From Halopenitus sp041821145 (lineage in GTDB: Archaea > Halobacteriota > Halobacteria > Halobacteriales > Haloferacaceae), in assembly GCF_041821145.1 (NCBI RefSeq), contig NZ_JBGUBC010000008.1:1-64000 (forward strand): DNA of 64,000 nt. The letters are read 5' to 3'. Below are positions 53,352-62,477 of this stretch, piece by piece. The translations under genes were made by a program, and so were the position numbers. The notes beneath the pieces are model-generated. The model searched no databases and was not told the DNA's origin. It saw only the letters and a program-made list of their open reading frames with translations. The stretch's first letter is position 1. Every line of letters begins with the position of its first letter.

Positions 53352-53992
53352 TCCAACGGATCCGCCGCCGCCTCGGGCGCAACCAACAGCGCTGGCTGGC
53401 TCGCGCGATGCAGGTCATACTGGTTGGATTCATCGGCTATGGCCTGTGGACTGGCAAGCCGAAGACGGTCACGAACGCGGCGGCCGGGCTCGCGATCACG
53501 TTCGTGCCGGCGATCATCGAGCGGAACTATCGCATCGCGCTTGATCCTTTCCTGGCCTTCTGGATCACCACCGCGGTGTTTTTACACACGCTCGGGTCGG
53601 CAGGACTGTACGCCACCGTCGGCTGGTGGGACCACCTCACGCACGGCGCCTCCGCGTCGATCATCGCCGCGATCGGCTATATCGTCGTCCGAGCGATCGA
53701 TGCCCACCACGATGAGATCGTCCTCCCGACGCGGTTTTTCGTCGTCTTCGTCGTCTCGTTCGTGTTGGCCTTTGGCGTCCTCTGGGAACTTTTTGAGTTC
53801 GGACTCGACGTCTTCGCCGCCGCTACCGGGATCGAGATGCCGCTTGCCCAACACGGCCTCGACGATACCGTCAAGGACCTGCAGTTCAACGCGATCGGCG
53901 CTCTGATAGTCGGTTTGTGGGGGCAAGCGTACCTGACTGGCGTCGGTGAGAAGCTCGCCGAGCGGTTCACCGACACCGGAGATCCGGGCTGA
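53348..53992 (+). CDS. DUF2238-like (YjdF) integral membrane protein
   Basis: This is a 214-residue protein with about six TM segments. The conserved features of the YjdF/DUF2238 family are visible: WWDHLTHGASASI in the middle, LWELFEFGLDV, and DDTVKDLQFNAIGALIVG near the end, where acidic and histidine residues lie within or next to the membrane. The function is unknown. It is translationally coupled to the preceding membrane protein gene by an ATGA overlap. Confidence 0.82.
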   Translation: MIQRIRRRLGRNQQRWLARAMQVILVGFIGYGLWTGKPKTVTNAAAGLAITFVPAIIERNYRIALDPFLAFWITTAVFLHTLGSAGLYATVGWWDHLTHGASASIIAAIGYIVVRAIDAHHDEIVLPTRFFVVFVVSFVLAFGVLWELFEFGLDVFAAATGIEMPLAQHGLDDTVKDLQFNAIGALIVGLWGQAYLTGVGEKLAERFTDTGDPG

Positions 53993-54076
53993 AAAGGCCC
54001 GGAGCCGACCGGCCCGGTCGATTCCATCGGGAGCCCCAACCGCCAGGCTTTATCCGTCCGGGTCTGTACCGGCGAC

Positions 54077-54646
54077 ATGGATCAGTTGGAGCAGTCGCTG
54101 CTCGACGCCCCGATCATCGAGAAAGGAGAATACGAGTATTTCGTCCATCCCATAAGCGACGGCGTTCCGATGTTGAAACCGGAACTGCTCCGGGAGATCG
54201 TCATCCGGATCATCCGAAAGGCCGAACTGGAGAACGTCGACAAGATCGTCACTCCCGCCGCGATGGGGATCCACATCTCCACCGCGCTCTCGCTCATGAC
54301 GGACATCCCGCTCGTAGTCATCCGGAAGCGACAGTACGGACTCGACGGCGAGGTCCCGCTGTTTCAAGAGACCGGCTACTCCGAATCCGAGATGTATATC
54401 AACGATGTCGAGTCCGGCGATCGCGTGCTCGTGATCGACGACGTGCTCTCCACCGGCGGCACGATGAAGGCGGTACTCGACGCACTCACGAACGAGATCG
54501 GCGCTGAGGTCGTCGACGTCGTCGCCGTCATCAAGAAGGCCGGAGAAAACGAACTCGACGACACCGACTACACCGTTCGGACGCTCATCAACGTCACCGT
54601 CGAGGATGGCGAGGTCATCGTCGTTGACGCACACGGCGACGGATAA
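54077..54646 (+). CDS. hpt: Hypoxanthine/guanine phosphoribosyltransferase (archaeal Hpt)
   Basis: This purine salvage enzyme uses PRPP to make IMP or GMP. The PRPP-binding motif is VLVIDDVLSTGGT (117-129). The N-terminal LLDAPIIEKGEYEYFVHPISDG and VTPAAMGIHIS are typical of the archaeal HGPRTase-like group, which in some species prefers adenine, so base specificity is uncertain. Length 189 is standard. CTTTATC about 27 nt upstream of the ATG indicates leaderless initiation. Confidence 0.9.
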   Translation: MDQLEQSLLDAPIIEKGEYEYFVHPISDGVPMLKPELLREIVIRIIRKAELENVDKIVTPAAMGIHISTALSLMTDIPLVVIRKRQYGLDGEVPLFQETGYSESEMYINDVESGDRVLVIDDVLSTGGTMKAVLDALTNEIGAEVVDVVAVIKKAGENELDDTDYTVRTLINVTVEDGEVIVVDAHGDG

Positions 54647-54669
54647 GCTCCCACGCCTGCACTCATCGA

Positions 54670-56400
54670 TCAATCAGCGTCGACTGACCCCACATCAGCC
54701 ACCTCTGCATCGACTGCGTCGGCGTCGACGGGCTCACCCCCCGTTATCTCGAAGCGCGCGCCACCCGTGTCCGCGTCCGTCACCACCACGTCCCAGTCGT
54801 GAGCCTCGGCGATCTCCGAGACGATCGCCAGCCCCAATCCGGTTCCCTCGCGGGCGGTCGAGTATCCGTACTCGAAGACGGTAGAACGATCCGCCTCGGG
54901 GATGCCGGGACCGTCGTCCTCGAAGTAGAAGCCGACCGGGCCGGACGGGGAGTCGTCGAGGGGCCCGACGGTGATGTTCACCTCCGGGCCGGCGTGTTCG
55001 ATGGAATTCCGAAGAAGGTTCTCGAAAAGCTGCTGGAGCCGTTCTGGATCAGCCAGGAGCACCACGTCGCCGTCGACCGACAGCGTCGCCTCTCCAGCGT
55101 CGATCATGCTCCATGCCGCCTCACAGATGCTCGACAGCCGGACGGGCTCGGTCTCGTCGATCGGCTGTCCCTGGCGAGCGAGAGTGAGCACGTCGCTGAT
55201 CAGCTCCTCCATCCGGTCGAGCGCTCGGTCCGCGGCCTCCAGATGTTCGATCAGTTCCACATCTCCAGCTTCCGAATCCATCGCGAGGTCGATCCGGCCT
55301 TGAACGACGTTGAGGGGGTTTCGGAGGTCGTGTGAAACGACGCTCGCGAACTGTTCGAGCCGCTCGTTTTGACGTTCCAGTTCCATCCGGTAGCGCTCGT
55401 GGTCGGTGACGTCAGTGATCGTGACGAGCCGTCCGAGATGTCTGGACCCCACGGTGAAGGGACCGATCGAGACGTGGAAATATCGGGTCTCCCCGTCGAT
55501 ATCGATCGGACGGACGTTCTCCTCGGAGTCGATCGCGTCCGCGACCTCCGGAAGGACCTCGTCGATCTCCCGGCCGATGATGGAGGGCCCCGAAAGCAAC
55601 GGGAAAAGTCGCCTTGCGGAGACGTTGTAGTCGGTGATCCGGTCTTCATTGTCGAGGATGATCACTGGGTCGTCGGACTCCGTGGCGATCCGGGTCGCCT
55701 GAAACCGGTCGAAGAAGATCGAGGTCACCCCGACCGCGAACACCGCGACACCGAGTGGCTCGTAGGTCATATCGAGCACGAACGGAAGCATGTAACCGAG
55801 GAGGTCCAACGCGAGCGGAAGGGCGGTGAATCCGACCAACACGGCAAGCGGCCTCGTGTCGGCGCCGACCTGCGTGAACTGCTCGAAAAGCATGAATATC
55901 CCGACGGCCGCGAGCGCGTAGGCCAGTCCCATCGCGAGCCAATGGCCGATCAGGTGCTGAACGCTGAGGTGGACGAACGGCTGCGTGACGAACTCGGTAG
56001 TGAAATACAGTCCATGGATCGGATTCGTGAATTTCACGAGAATCACCGCGAGATAGAGTCCGACAGCGAAGCGTCGGTAAAGAGCCTGTCTATGGAGGGT
56101 TCGGCCGGTGTAGGCCGAACAAAAGTACAGCCAGGCACCGATCGTCGAGAACCCCGAAACGAGTCCGGCGACGTAGAAGGCGATCGCGATCGGGCCGGAC
56201 GGGGCCAAAAGGAACCCGACGTGGGCGGACGCCCACCCGCCACTGAGAACGAGGAGCCCGATCAGCCCGCGTCGGGTGTCCGCGTCGTCGAAGCGACGAG
56301 CGCGTGGAATGGTCAGGAAACACGTGAGTGCGGCCGCGCCGAACGTGAGCACGTAGACGGCGAGGACGGCCTGACCTGAAAGCGACGATTGAAGGGGCAC
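54670..56400 (-). CDS. Membrane sensor histidine kinase with PAS domain
   Basis: This is a 576-residue kinase. The N-terminal 7TM sensor region (about 10-230) resembles haloarchaeal 'histidine kinase N-term' modules, then a PAS domain (about 236-335), a HisKA dimerisation domain with the phosphoacceptor His357 in SVVSHDLRNPLN, and a HATPase domain (N box ENLLRNSIEHAG, G boxes DDGPGIP and GTGLGLAIV). The C-terminus is an acidic tail. No response regulator is adjacent, so it probably acts through an unlinked partner. The signal is unknown; membrane or redox/light sensing is possible. Confidence 0.9.
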   Translation of the reverse strand: MPLQSSLSGQAVLAVYVLTFGAAALTCFLTIPRARRFDDADTRRGLIGLLVLSGGWASAHVGFLLAPSGPIAIAFYVAGLVSGFSTIGAWLYFCSAYTGRTLHRQALYRRFAVGLYLAVILVKFTNPIHGLYFTTEFVTQPFVHLSVQHLIGHWLAMGLAYALAAVGIFMLFEQFTQVGADTRPLAVLVGFTALPLALDLLGYMLPFVLDMTYEPLGVAVFAVGVTSIFFDRFQATRIATESDDPVIILDNEDRITDYNVSARRLFPLLSGPSIIGREIDEVLPEVADAIDSEENVRPIDIDGETRYFHVSIGPFTVGSRHLGRLVTITDVTDHERYRMELERQNERLEQFASVVSHDLRNPLNVVQGRIDLAMDSEAGDVELIEHLEAADRALDRMEELISDVLTLARQGQPIDETEPVRLSSICEAAWSMIDAGEATLSVDGDVVLLADPERLQQLFENLLRNSIEHAGPEVNITVGPLDDSPSGPVGFYFEDDGPGIPEADRSTVFEYGYSTAREGTGLGLAIVSEIAEAHDWDVVVTDADTGGARFEITGGEPVDADAVDAEVADVGSVDAD

Positions 56401-56452
56401 GACCGCCCGTTTCGAGCGGTCGGATAAAGGAGTTTACCCCAGCGCGTCGATC

Positions 56453-56737
56453 TCACTCGATCCGGAAGATCGGTTCGTCGATCCGTTCGGATCGACATTC
56501 CGGACATCGAGACGGGAGGGTGATCGGATCGTCGAAGTCGTCGAACCCGCACTCGCGACATCGCGGAGGGACGACGAGAAACTGCTCATCGTCGTCAAGC
56601 GAGGCCGCGACGTGTTCGAGGTGTTCGTAGACGACCGATCGGGGACGCGAGACGGTTTCGGAGAGATCGCTTGCGGTGGCGTCCGTCTCGCGAAGCCGAT
56701 CGGCGATTCGCTGGCGCGTCGTTCGCTCCATGTCCAT
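56453..56737 (-). CDS. HTH transcriptional regulator with C-terminal zinc ribbon
   Basis: This 94-residue protein has an N-terminal winged-helix region (RQRIADRLRETDATASDLSE, about 6-50) and a C-terminal zinc ribbon with two CxxC pairs (CRECG and CPECR, about 58-80). The combination marks an archaeal regulator family with DNA-binding potential and a small metal site; targets are unknown. The frame between the two parts is continuous. The gene is divergent from the sugar nucleotidyltransferase 86 bp away, so the two may share a control region. Confidence 0.8.
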   Translation of the reverse strand: MDMERTTRQRIADRLRETDATASDLSETVSRPRSVVYEHLEHVAASLDDDEQFLVVPPRCRECGFDDFDDPITLPSRCPECRSERIDEPIFRIE

Positions 56738-56822
56738 TCGTAGGTCGCGGCCCGTAATATATCGTAGCTAATCGGGGATACAACACAAGAGTGATACGAC
56801 CCCTCCTCGTCTGCGCGAGTAT

Positions 56823-57797
56823 ATGAAGGCGGTTGTACTCGCAGGCGGGTACGCGACGCGGTTGTGGCCGATCACGAAGGATCGACCGAAGATGTTTCTC
56901 CCTATCGGGGAGAACACGGTCATCGACGAGATCTTCGCGGATCTCGAGGCCGACGACCGCATCGAGGAGGTGTTCGTCTCGACGAACGAGCGGTTCGCCG
57001 ACGATTTCGAGGAGTACCTCACCGAGACGCCCTTCGAGAAGCTCACGCTGTCGATCGAGGACACGACTAACGAGGACGAGAAGTTCGGCGTCGTCGGCGC
57101 GCTTGCCCAACTCGTCGATCGTGAGGGTATCGACGAGGATCTCGTGGTCGTCGCGGGCGACAACCTCATCAGCTTCGACATCGCCGAGTTCGTCGACTTC
57201 TTCGAGGACGCCGGCGAGCCCGCACTGGCTGCCTACGACGTCGGCTCCCGCGAGAAGGCCAAATCCTACGGCCTCGTCGAACTCGAGGGCGACCGCGTCG
57301 TCGACTTCCAGGAAAAACCCGAGGACCCCAAGAGCACGCTCGTCTCGATCGCCTGTTATGCGTTCCCGGCCGAGCAACTCGACGACCTCGACACGTATCT
57401 GGAGGCGGGCGAGAACCCTGACGAGCCCGGCTGGTTCATCCAGTGGTTACAGGAGCGTCGCACGGTTCGGGCGTTCACCTTCGACGGCGCCTGGTTCGAT
57501 ATCGGCACGCCCGAAAGCTATCTGGACGCCATCGAGTGGACCCTTGATGGAGGCGCAGTCGTCCACGAGAACGCAACGGTCGTCGACTCGACGCTCGGCG
57601 AGACCGTCCACGTGATGGAGGACGCGACCGTCGAGGAGACGACGCTCGAACGCGCGGTGGTCTTCCCTGACGCCACGGTTCGAAACGCCGAGATCCGTGG
57701 CTCGATCATCGATCGGGGAACCACGATCGAGAATTTCGACCTCTCGGGCGCGCTCATCGGCGCCCATACCTCCATCACCAACGGCGGCCAGTTCTAG
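56823..57797 (+). CDS. Sugar nucleotidyltransferase (NDP-sugar synthase)
   Basis: This is a 324-residue NTP-transferase making a nucleotide sugar from a sugar 1-phosphate. The signature GGYATRLWPITKDRPK (about 8-23) binds the nucleotide, GDNL (about 115-118) holds metal, and VDFQEKPEDPKST is present. The C-terminal third has hexapeptide-like repeats (residues 240-320) forming a left-handed beta-helix. Similar haloarchaeal proteins act in N-glycosylation or EPS synthesis, and the substrate here (glucose, mannose or GlcNAc) cannot be told. Confidence 0.88.
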   Translation: MKAVVLAGGYATRLWPITKDRPKMFLPIGENTVIDEIFADLEADDRIEEVFVSTNERFADDFEEYLTETPFEKLTLSIEDTTNEDEKFGVVGALAQLVDREGIDEDLVVVAGDNLISFDIAEFVDFFEDAGEPALAAYDVGSREKAKSYGLVELEGDRVVDFQEKPEDPKSTLVSIACYAFPAEQLDDLDTYLEAGENPDEPGWFIQWLQERRTVRAFTFDGAWFDIGTPESYLDAIEWTLDGGAVVHENATVVDSTLGETVHVMEDATVEETTLERAVVFPDATVRNAEIRGSIIDRGTTIENFDLSGALIGAHTSITNGGQF

Positions 57798-57832
57798 AAA
57801 GAACGAGACGAACCAGGTGAACGGGAGCGGAC

Positions 57833-58555
57833 TCAGGCCAACTTCGCATCGAGGATCCGCAGGTGCCCCCGCGATCCCTCCCAGACCGGTTCGCTCGTCA
57901 ACTCGATCGGGCGATCCATGTGTGGGGCGTCCGTCACGAACGTCTCGAATTCGCCGCCTTCTCCGAGGATGTGAACGCCGTATTCAGCGTTGAGCTCGCG
58001 AAGCTCCGCAAGCGCATCGCGATCAAGAGTCCGGCCGAGCCAGGAGGCATCGAGGCCGTAGGCCGCCACCTGAACGATCGTGATCTCGAAGCCGGCGTCG
58101 ATCATCGCTTCTGCGAGTTCGACCGGATCCTCCTGCCACAGCGGGGCGAAGAGATCGATCCCGAGACGATCACACATCGCCTCGATCCGGGCGGTCTGGA
58201 ACTCGCTTTCGACCGCCCCGGCGGTGACGCCGGCGAGATCGATCCCGGACGAGTCCCGAAGCTCCCGGAGGGCCGTCTCGAGAGGCTCGATCTCCGCGTC
58301 ACCCCGGCTACCGGCGTCCGAATCGGCGGAGTCTCCCGTCTCGAAGTCCGCCGGTTCGACGTCGATCGTCTCGATCCCGATGCTTTCGGCCGCGAGGCTC
58401 GACAGCTCGGTCGCGGGAGTGTGATACATGTAGGAGTCGCCCGCCGGATGGACCGTCAACAGCCGGGCGACTGAAAGTCCCTTCTCGAGGGCCTGATACA
58501 GCGCCCACGAGGAGTCCTTGCCCCCCGAAAAGAGACTGATCCAATCATCGCTCAT
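57833..58555 (-). CDS. Dph6-like ATP-dependent ligase (diphthine-ammonia ligase family)
   Basis: This is a 240-residue PP-loop ATP pyrophosphatase fold protein. The PP-loop SGGKDS is at residues 10-15; GVTAGAVESEFQTARIEAMC and LFAPLWQEDPVELAEAMI are typical of the family, which amidates diphthine on elongation factor 2. A polar, acidic insertion (residues about 70-85) is unusual. The ATG at 58555 is supported by the DDWISLFSGG core opening, and the longer frame upstream is not part of the family. It is convergent with the nucleotidyltransferase gene. Confidence 0.85.
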   Translation of the reverse strand: MSDDWISLFSGGKDSSWALYQALEKGLSVARLLTVHPAGDSYMYHTPATELSSLAAESIGIETIDVEPADFETGDSADSDAGSRGDAEIEPLETALRELRDSSGIDLAGVTAGAVESEFQTARIEAMCDRLGIDLFAPLWQEDPVELAEAMIDAGFEITIVQVAAYGLDASWLGRTLDRDALAELRELNAEYGVHILGEGGEFETFVTDAPHMDRPIELTSEPVWEGSRGHLRILDAKLA

Positions 58556-58695
58556 GGATCGAGGAGAGGTCCAGAGCGGTAAAGCCGCAGCGGTCGACCC
58601 CGAGTGTGGCGAGAGGACGGCATCCACGGGGTGCAGATTGTGATCGGGAGTACGTTGATACGTCGGGACGCCGAAGCCCCAACTGGGACAAACAG

Positions 58696-59130
58696 ATGTA
58701 CGAACACGTACTCGTTCCGACGGACGGCAGCCCGACAGTCGAAACGACGCTCGATCACGCGATCCCGATCGCGCGTGACAACGATGCAACGGTGCACGGC
58801 CTCTACGTCGTCGACAACCGGATCGTCACCGCAGCCGACAGCGACACTCGATCGGACCTCGAATCCTCCCTCCGTGAGGAGGGGAAAACAGCCGTCGAGA
58901 CCGTCACTGATCGGGCCGAGTCGGCAGGGCTGGAGGCCGTCGGGGAACTTCGCAAGGGGACCCCCTGGAAGGAAATACTCACGTACACCGAGGAGGCAGA
59001 CGCCGATCTGATCGTCATCGGCACGCGGGGCAAAAGCCCGCGAGAGAAGATCGTCTCGCTCGGCAGCGTCTCCGAACGCGTCGTCGACAACGCGTCGACG
59101 CCGGTCTTCGTGGTTCGCGGCGGCGAGTAG
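58696..59130 (+). CDS. Universal stress protein UspA family
   Basis: This 144-residue UspA protein opens MYEHVLVPTDGSPTVETTLDHAI. The phosphate-binding pattern G-x-x-G near the end (VIGTRGKSPREKIVSLGSVSE) suggests nucleotide binding. It is a stand-alone gene, divergent from the Dph6-like gene, unlike the UspA at 47233, which is linked to a transporter. The start is at 58696; the longer frame upstream has no Usp similarity. Confidence 0.88.
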   Translation: MYEHVLVPTDGSPTVETTLDHAIPIARDNDATVHGLYVVDNRIVTAADSDTRSDLESSLREEGKTAVETVTDRAESAGLEAVGELRKGTPWKEILTYTEEADADLIVIGTRGKSPREKIVSLGSVSERVVDNASTPVFVVRGGE

Positions 59131-59137
59131 GACACGA

Positions 59138-59180
59138 TAGCTAGCAACTGGCTGCGGGGTTGGTAGCTAGCAACTGGCTG
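59138..59180. repeat. Short direct repeat between convergent genes
   Basis: TAGCTAGCAACTGGCTG occurs at 59138-59154 and 59164-59180. The gap lies between the 3' ends of two convergent genes. The repeat contains CTAG-bearing GCTAGC words, which are rare in haloarchaeal DNA. Confidence 0.75.
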
Positions 59181-59238
59181 TCAGAAGCGGGGTACAAAAG
59201 GCGACTCGAGGAGAAACGAGCGAACGGCCGGCGCGATT

Positions 59239-59808
59239 TTAATCCGAGATGAACTCGTTGTCTCGCCAATTGACGCCGCCGTTCCCCTCGCTGTTGCCCT
59301 GTGGACTCTCGACGACCTCGACCGTTGCGGGGCGTTCTTCGCCCTCCACGATCCGCGTCGCTTGGAGGTCGCCGTCATCCTCGGTGATCGCCGTGAGCGT
59401 GCCCTTCTCGGAGCGCAACGCTATCTCGCGAAGCACGAGAAACATCGGATACTGAAGCGCCGTGTTCTGCAACACCGTCTCACGATCGCCTTTGAAACAG
59501 GCGAACTCGACGAGCTCGGAGGGAATTTCCTCCTCCTCGTCGTCCATCCACTGGGGACCGCCCGCCCGCGGCGGCTCCTCCTCGTAGACGCGCGTCTCCG
59601 TGACGGAGGCCTTGAGTTGAGCCGTTGGCGTGTACTTGCTGATGCTCTCGTCCGACGTCTCGGCTTTGAATATGAGCGTGTTATTTCGGCGTGTGATATC
59701 CACGTCGTCGATCTCCGGCGGCAATTCCGGATTGTTCTCGAAGTAATCCTCTACGTCTTCGAGTGGCAGTTCGAGCGTCGAATGAAGTCGGAACACGCGG
59801 CCTGACAT
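59239..59808 (-). CDS. Conserved haloarchaeal protein (DUF7110-like)
   Basis: This is a 189-residue acidic soluble protein opening MSGRVFRLHSTLELPLED, with the conserved DVDITRRNNTLIFKA and SISKYTPTAQLKASVTETRVYEEEPP. No catalytic motif or membrane segment is seen. The family is widespread in haloarchaea and I recall it as DUF7110; the function is unknown. A TATA-like CCTATAAGG lies about 70 nt upstream, so this message should have a 5' UTR of about 40 nt, unlike most genes here. Confidence 0.78.
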   Translation of the reverse strand: MSGRVFRLHSTLELPLEDVEDYFENNPELPPEIDDVDITRRNNTLIFKAETSDESISKYTPTAQLKASVTETRVYEEEPPRAGGPQWMDDEEEEIPSELVEFACFKGDRETVLQNTALQYPMFLVLREIALRSEKGTLTAITEDDGDLQATRIVEGEERPATVEVVESPQGNSEGNGGVNWRDNEFISD

Positions 59809-59974
59809 GGTTGAGATGGGGTGGGTCGTCACAGCGGCGACACTGGGACAGCACCTACCACTCTCTAGGGTGCGAAGCCTTATAGGACCTACTCTTCGCC
59901 GAACGGACGTCGACGGTCGCCGTCAGCCGACAGTTGCCACGGTTCGGGGGCACCGAAGTCGATCAGGATCGACC

Positions 59975-60319
59975 TCACTCGACCGACAGCGTCGATTCGA
60001 GATCGCCGCGTTCCTCGAGTTCCGCGAGAATGTCGCTGCCGCCGACGAACTCGCCGTCGACGAACGCCTGCGGGATCGTCTCCCAGTCGCTTCGGTCCGA
60101 GAGGGCCTCTCGATACTGCGGGAGTGCCGGCAGGACGTCTATCGTCTCGAACTCCGAAACGTGCGTCGAGATGAGCTGGACTGCCCGCTTGGAGTAGCCA
60201 CACTGCGGCATCAGTCGGTTGCCCTTCATGAACAGGACGACGTCGTTCTCATCGATAGCCGACTCGACGTGGTCGGCTATCGTCTCGGCGTCATGGTCGC
60301 TTTCGGGACTGAACGTCAT
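59975..60319 (-). CDS. Glutaredoxin family protein (monothiol type)
   Basis: This is a 114-residue thioredoxin-fold protein with the monothiol glutaredoxin active site CGYS at Cys40 (MPQCGYSKRAVQL), followed by the cis-Pro region TIPQAFVDGEFVGGSDIL. Such proteins handle iron-sulphur clusters or reduce disulphides, in haloarchaea probably with gamma-glutamylcysteine as thiol. The preceding NDVVLFMKGN is the standard first strand. It is located between the DUF7110-like gene and gfcR on the same strand. Confidence 0.92.
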   Translation of the reverse strand: MTFSPESDHDAETIADHVESAIDENDVVLFMKGNRLMPQCGYSKRAVQLISTHVSEFETIDVLPALPQYREALSDRSDWETIPQAFVDGEFVGGSDILAELEERGDLESTLSVE

Positions 60320-60411
60320 GGGAACGGATATGCGCCGGTCACCGAAAGAGGTTGCGCCCGCGGCGAGTCCGTCCTTTCCCTCGCGGTCGAACGGTGGCTG
60401 GGGGAACTCCC

Positions 60412-61056
60412 TCAGTCCTCGCGGTCGACACGAACAACGTTGATGAGGGAGTATAGCGGCACACCCTCGATCTCGTTTCTACCCTGCTTGTCGACGAGCA
60501 CACAGCAGCCGACGGGCTCGCCGCCCCGTTCGCGGATCGCGTTTATGGTCTCGGCCATCGTGGTCCCCGAGGTGACGATGTCGTCGACCACGTAACACTC
60601 CCGGTCACGGATGCCGGCGAAATTGCGCGAGAAGCCGCCGCCATGTTCGGCGATATCTCCCTCCTCCCACTGATGTTTCGCGGGGGCGTACGCCCCCAGA
60701 TCGGTATCGAGCGCGCGTGCGACCATCGTCGCGATCGGCACGCCGGCCTTCTCGACCCCGATCGTCAGATCAACGTCGCCGTCGATCTTCGAGAGTAGGT
60801 CGGCCATCGCCTCCCCGGCGTGGGAGAGACGCGTGGAATCACGACCGATCGCCGACCAATCGACGTGGATGTCGGCGGTGGCACCCTCTTCTCGATCCGC
60901 GGTGTCGGGCCGGGCATCCGCGTCCGCGCCAGCACGCTCGACGAGCCAGCTCGCCGTCTCGCGGGAGACGTTCAGTTCGTCGGCGATCTCCCCCTTCGAA
61001 AGCCCGCGATCGGCAAGCTCCGATGCGTTCGCGATGAGGTCATCGACGTTCTTCAT
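60412..61056 (-). CDS. gfcR: Transcriptional regulator GfcR (PRTase-like)
   Basis: This 214-residue protein joins an N-terminal helix-turn-helix (about 15-45, GLSKGEIADELNVSRETASWL) to a phosphoribosyltransferase fold with the PRPP-binding motif CYVVDDIVTSGTT (154-166). Homologues named GfcR activate glycolytic and gluconeogenic genes in haloarchaea. Older annotation calls them orotate phosphoribosyltransferase-like; the HTH and context favour a regulator. It is divergent from the NRDE gene. Confidence 0.88.
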   Translation of the reverse strand: MKNVDDLIANASELADRGLSKGEIADELNVSRETASWLVERAGADADARPDTADREEGATADIHVDWSAIGRDSTRLSHAGEAMADLLSKIDGDVDLTIGVEKAGVPIATMVARALDTDLGAYAPAKHQWEEGDIAEHGGGFSRNFAGIRDRECYVVDDIVTSGTTMAETINAIRERGGEPVGCCVLVDKQGRNEIEGVPLYSLINVVRVDRED

Positions 61057-61194
61057 GTGCCCCCGTTCGACGGCCGTTTTAATAGTCGTGTCGTCATCGT
61101 CGGCGAATGAGGACGACGGCGACGGTGCCGTCGATCTCCACTCCGGGTCGCATCGACGAGGAAGTTTTTGGCCGTCGCGCGCGGATGGGCGAGC

Positions 61195-61977
61195 GTGTGT
61201 ACGCTCACGCTCGCCTGGAACGTGTTTCCCGGATCACCGATCGTGGCCGTGGCGAACCGCGACGAGGCCCTCGATCGACCGGCGGAACCGCCACGCGTTC
61301 GTCCTCGGAGAGACGACCGACCTGGGATCGTCTCCCCACGGGACGGCCGCGCCGGCGGCACCTGGGTCGGCTGTACTGACCGCGGGGTCTACGCAACGAT
61401 CACGAACCGATGGCTCGATGCCGAGATCGATGGCGACCGGTCGCGAGGTCGGCTCGTCGACGACTGCCTTCATCAGTCCTCGACCCGAGCGGCTGTCGAT
61501 CACGTCACCGAAGCGGTCGACGAGCACACGTACGCCGGATTCAACCTCATAGTCGCCGACCGATCCGAGGCCGTCCTCCTCGAATACGACGGCGAGTTGC
61601 GAACCGTCCGTCTCGATCCGGGAGTTCACGCGATCTCGAACGTGGGCGGCGTGATCGATGGGACGACGCGATTTTACCTGCCCGACCGGCGCCAGGAGGC
61701 GGGCACACAACGGAGGGAGAGCACGATTCGACTCCACGAGCACCTTCGTCCGCAGGTCGGCGAGGACGTCAACATGTGGGTCGAACGCGCCCGCGACGCG
61801 CTCTCCGATCACGAGTTTGGCGCATGCATCCACGGCGACGGGTTCGGGACGCGTTCGAGTTCGGTTGTTCGGGTCGGATCGCGGATCACCGTCGAGTACG
61901 CCGATGGCCCGCCCTGCACGACGACCTACGAGCCCGTCCCGATCCCCGATTCGTGGCCGCGGGTCGAGTCCAGTTAG
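61195..61977 (+). CDS. NRDE (TANGO2-like) family protein
   Basis: This is a 260-residue protein whose family name comes from Asn-Arg-Asp-Glu in VAVANRDEALDRP near residues 17-29. I start at the GTG at 61195, which places the conserved cysteine at position 2 (MCTLTLAW), the expected N-terminal nucleophile of this Ntn-hydrolase-like fold. Other signatures are GGTWVGCTDRGVYATITNR and NVGGVIDGTTRF. The function is not established. The longer frame with an upstream start would bury the cysteine, which argues against it. Confidence 0.85.
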   Translation: MCTLTLAWNVFPGSPIVAVANRDEALDRPAEPPRVRPRRDDRPGIVSPRDGRAGGTWVGCTDRGVYATITNRWLDAEIDGDRSRGRLVDDCLHQSSTRAAVDHVTEAVDEHTYAGFNLIVADRSEAVLLEYDGELRTVRLDPGVHAISNVGGVIDGTTRFYLPDRRQEAGTQRRESTIRLHEHLRPQVGEDVNMWVERARDALSDHEFGACIHGDGFGTRSSSVVRVGSRITVEYADGPPCTTTYEPVPIPDSWPRVESS

Positions 61978-62064
61978 CCAATCGAAGCGCACGGTGAGAC
62001 CGCAGTTGCTGCGGCCGAGGAGCGGAAGGTCACTTTTAAGCGACTCGCGGGCAGGAGATAGGAC

Positions 62065-62418
62065 ATGAGCGTGTCCGAACTCGAGGCCGAACTCTCGGAG
62101 GACCAACGCGAAGGGCTCGACCTCATCCGGGAGACCGGCGGGATCCATCAAAGCGACTTCTGGAAGGAACTCGATGTCTCCTCACGAAAGGGGAGCCGCA
62201 TCGCGGAGGCGCTCTCCGAGGCCGGACTCATCGAGCGCGAATCGACCGTCTACGACGGACACAACACGTACTTTCTGGAACCGACCGCCCGCGATCTCGA
62301 TTTCTCGCTTTTGATGGCCGGCGACATGCTCTCGCCGTTCATCGGCGAGGAGGAGATCGATCCGCGCTCGGACGCCTTCTCCCAGTGGCTCATGAACCTG
62401 GCCTACGAGGAGTACTGA
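62065..62418 (+). CDS. Helix-turn-helix transcriptional regulator
   Basis: This is a 117-residue winged-helix protein. The DNA-binding region is EGLDLIRETGGIHQSDFWKE LDVSSRKGSRIAEALSEAG (about 16-55), with a wing at IERESTVYDGHNTYF. The C-terminal helix region may be for dimerisation. CTTTTAAG at 62033-62040 lies about 27 nt before the ATG, giving a leaderless transcript. The small haloarchaeal family resembles MarR/Lrp-type regulators; the target is unknown. Confidence 0.8.
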   Translation: MSVSELEAELSEDQREGLDLIRETGGIHQSDFWKELDVSSRKGSRIAEALSEAGLIERESTVYDGHNTYFLEPTARDLDFSLLMAGDMLSPFIGEEEIDPRSDAFSQWLMNLAYEEY

Positions 62419-62477
62419 GTCGGACCCCACCGACGACGCGTCCTCTCCAGACACCGAGCACGGCTTCCGATCTCCGT

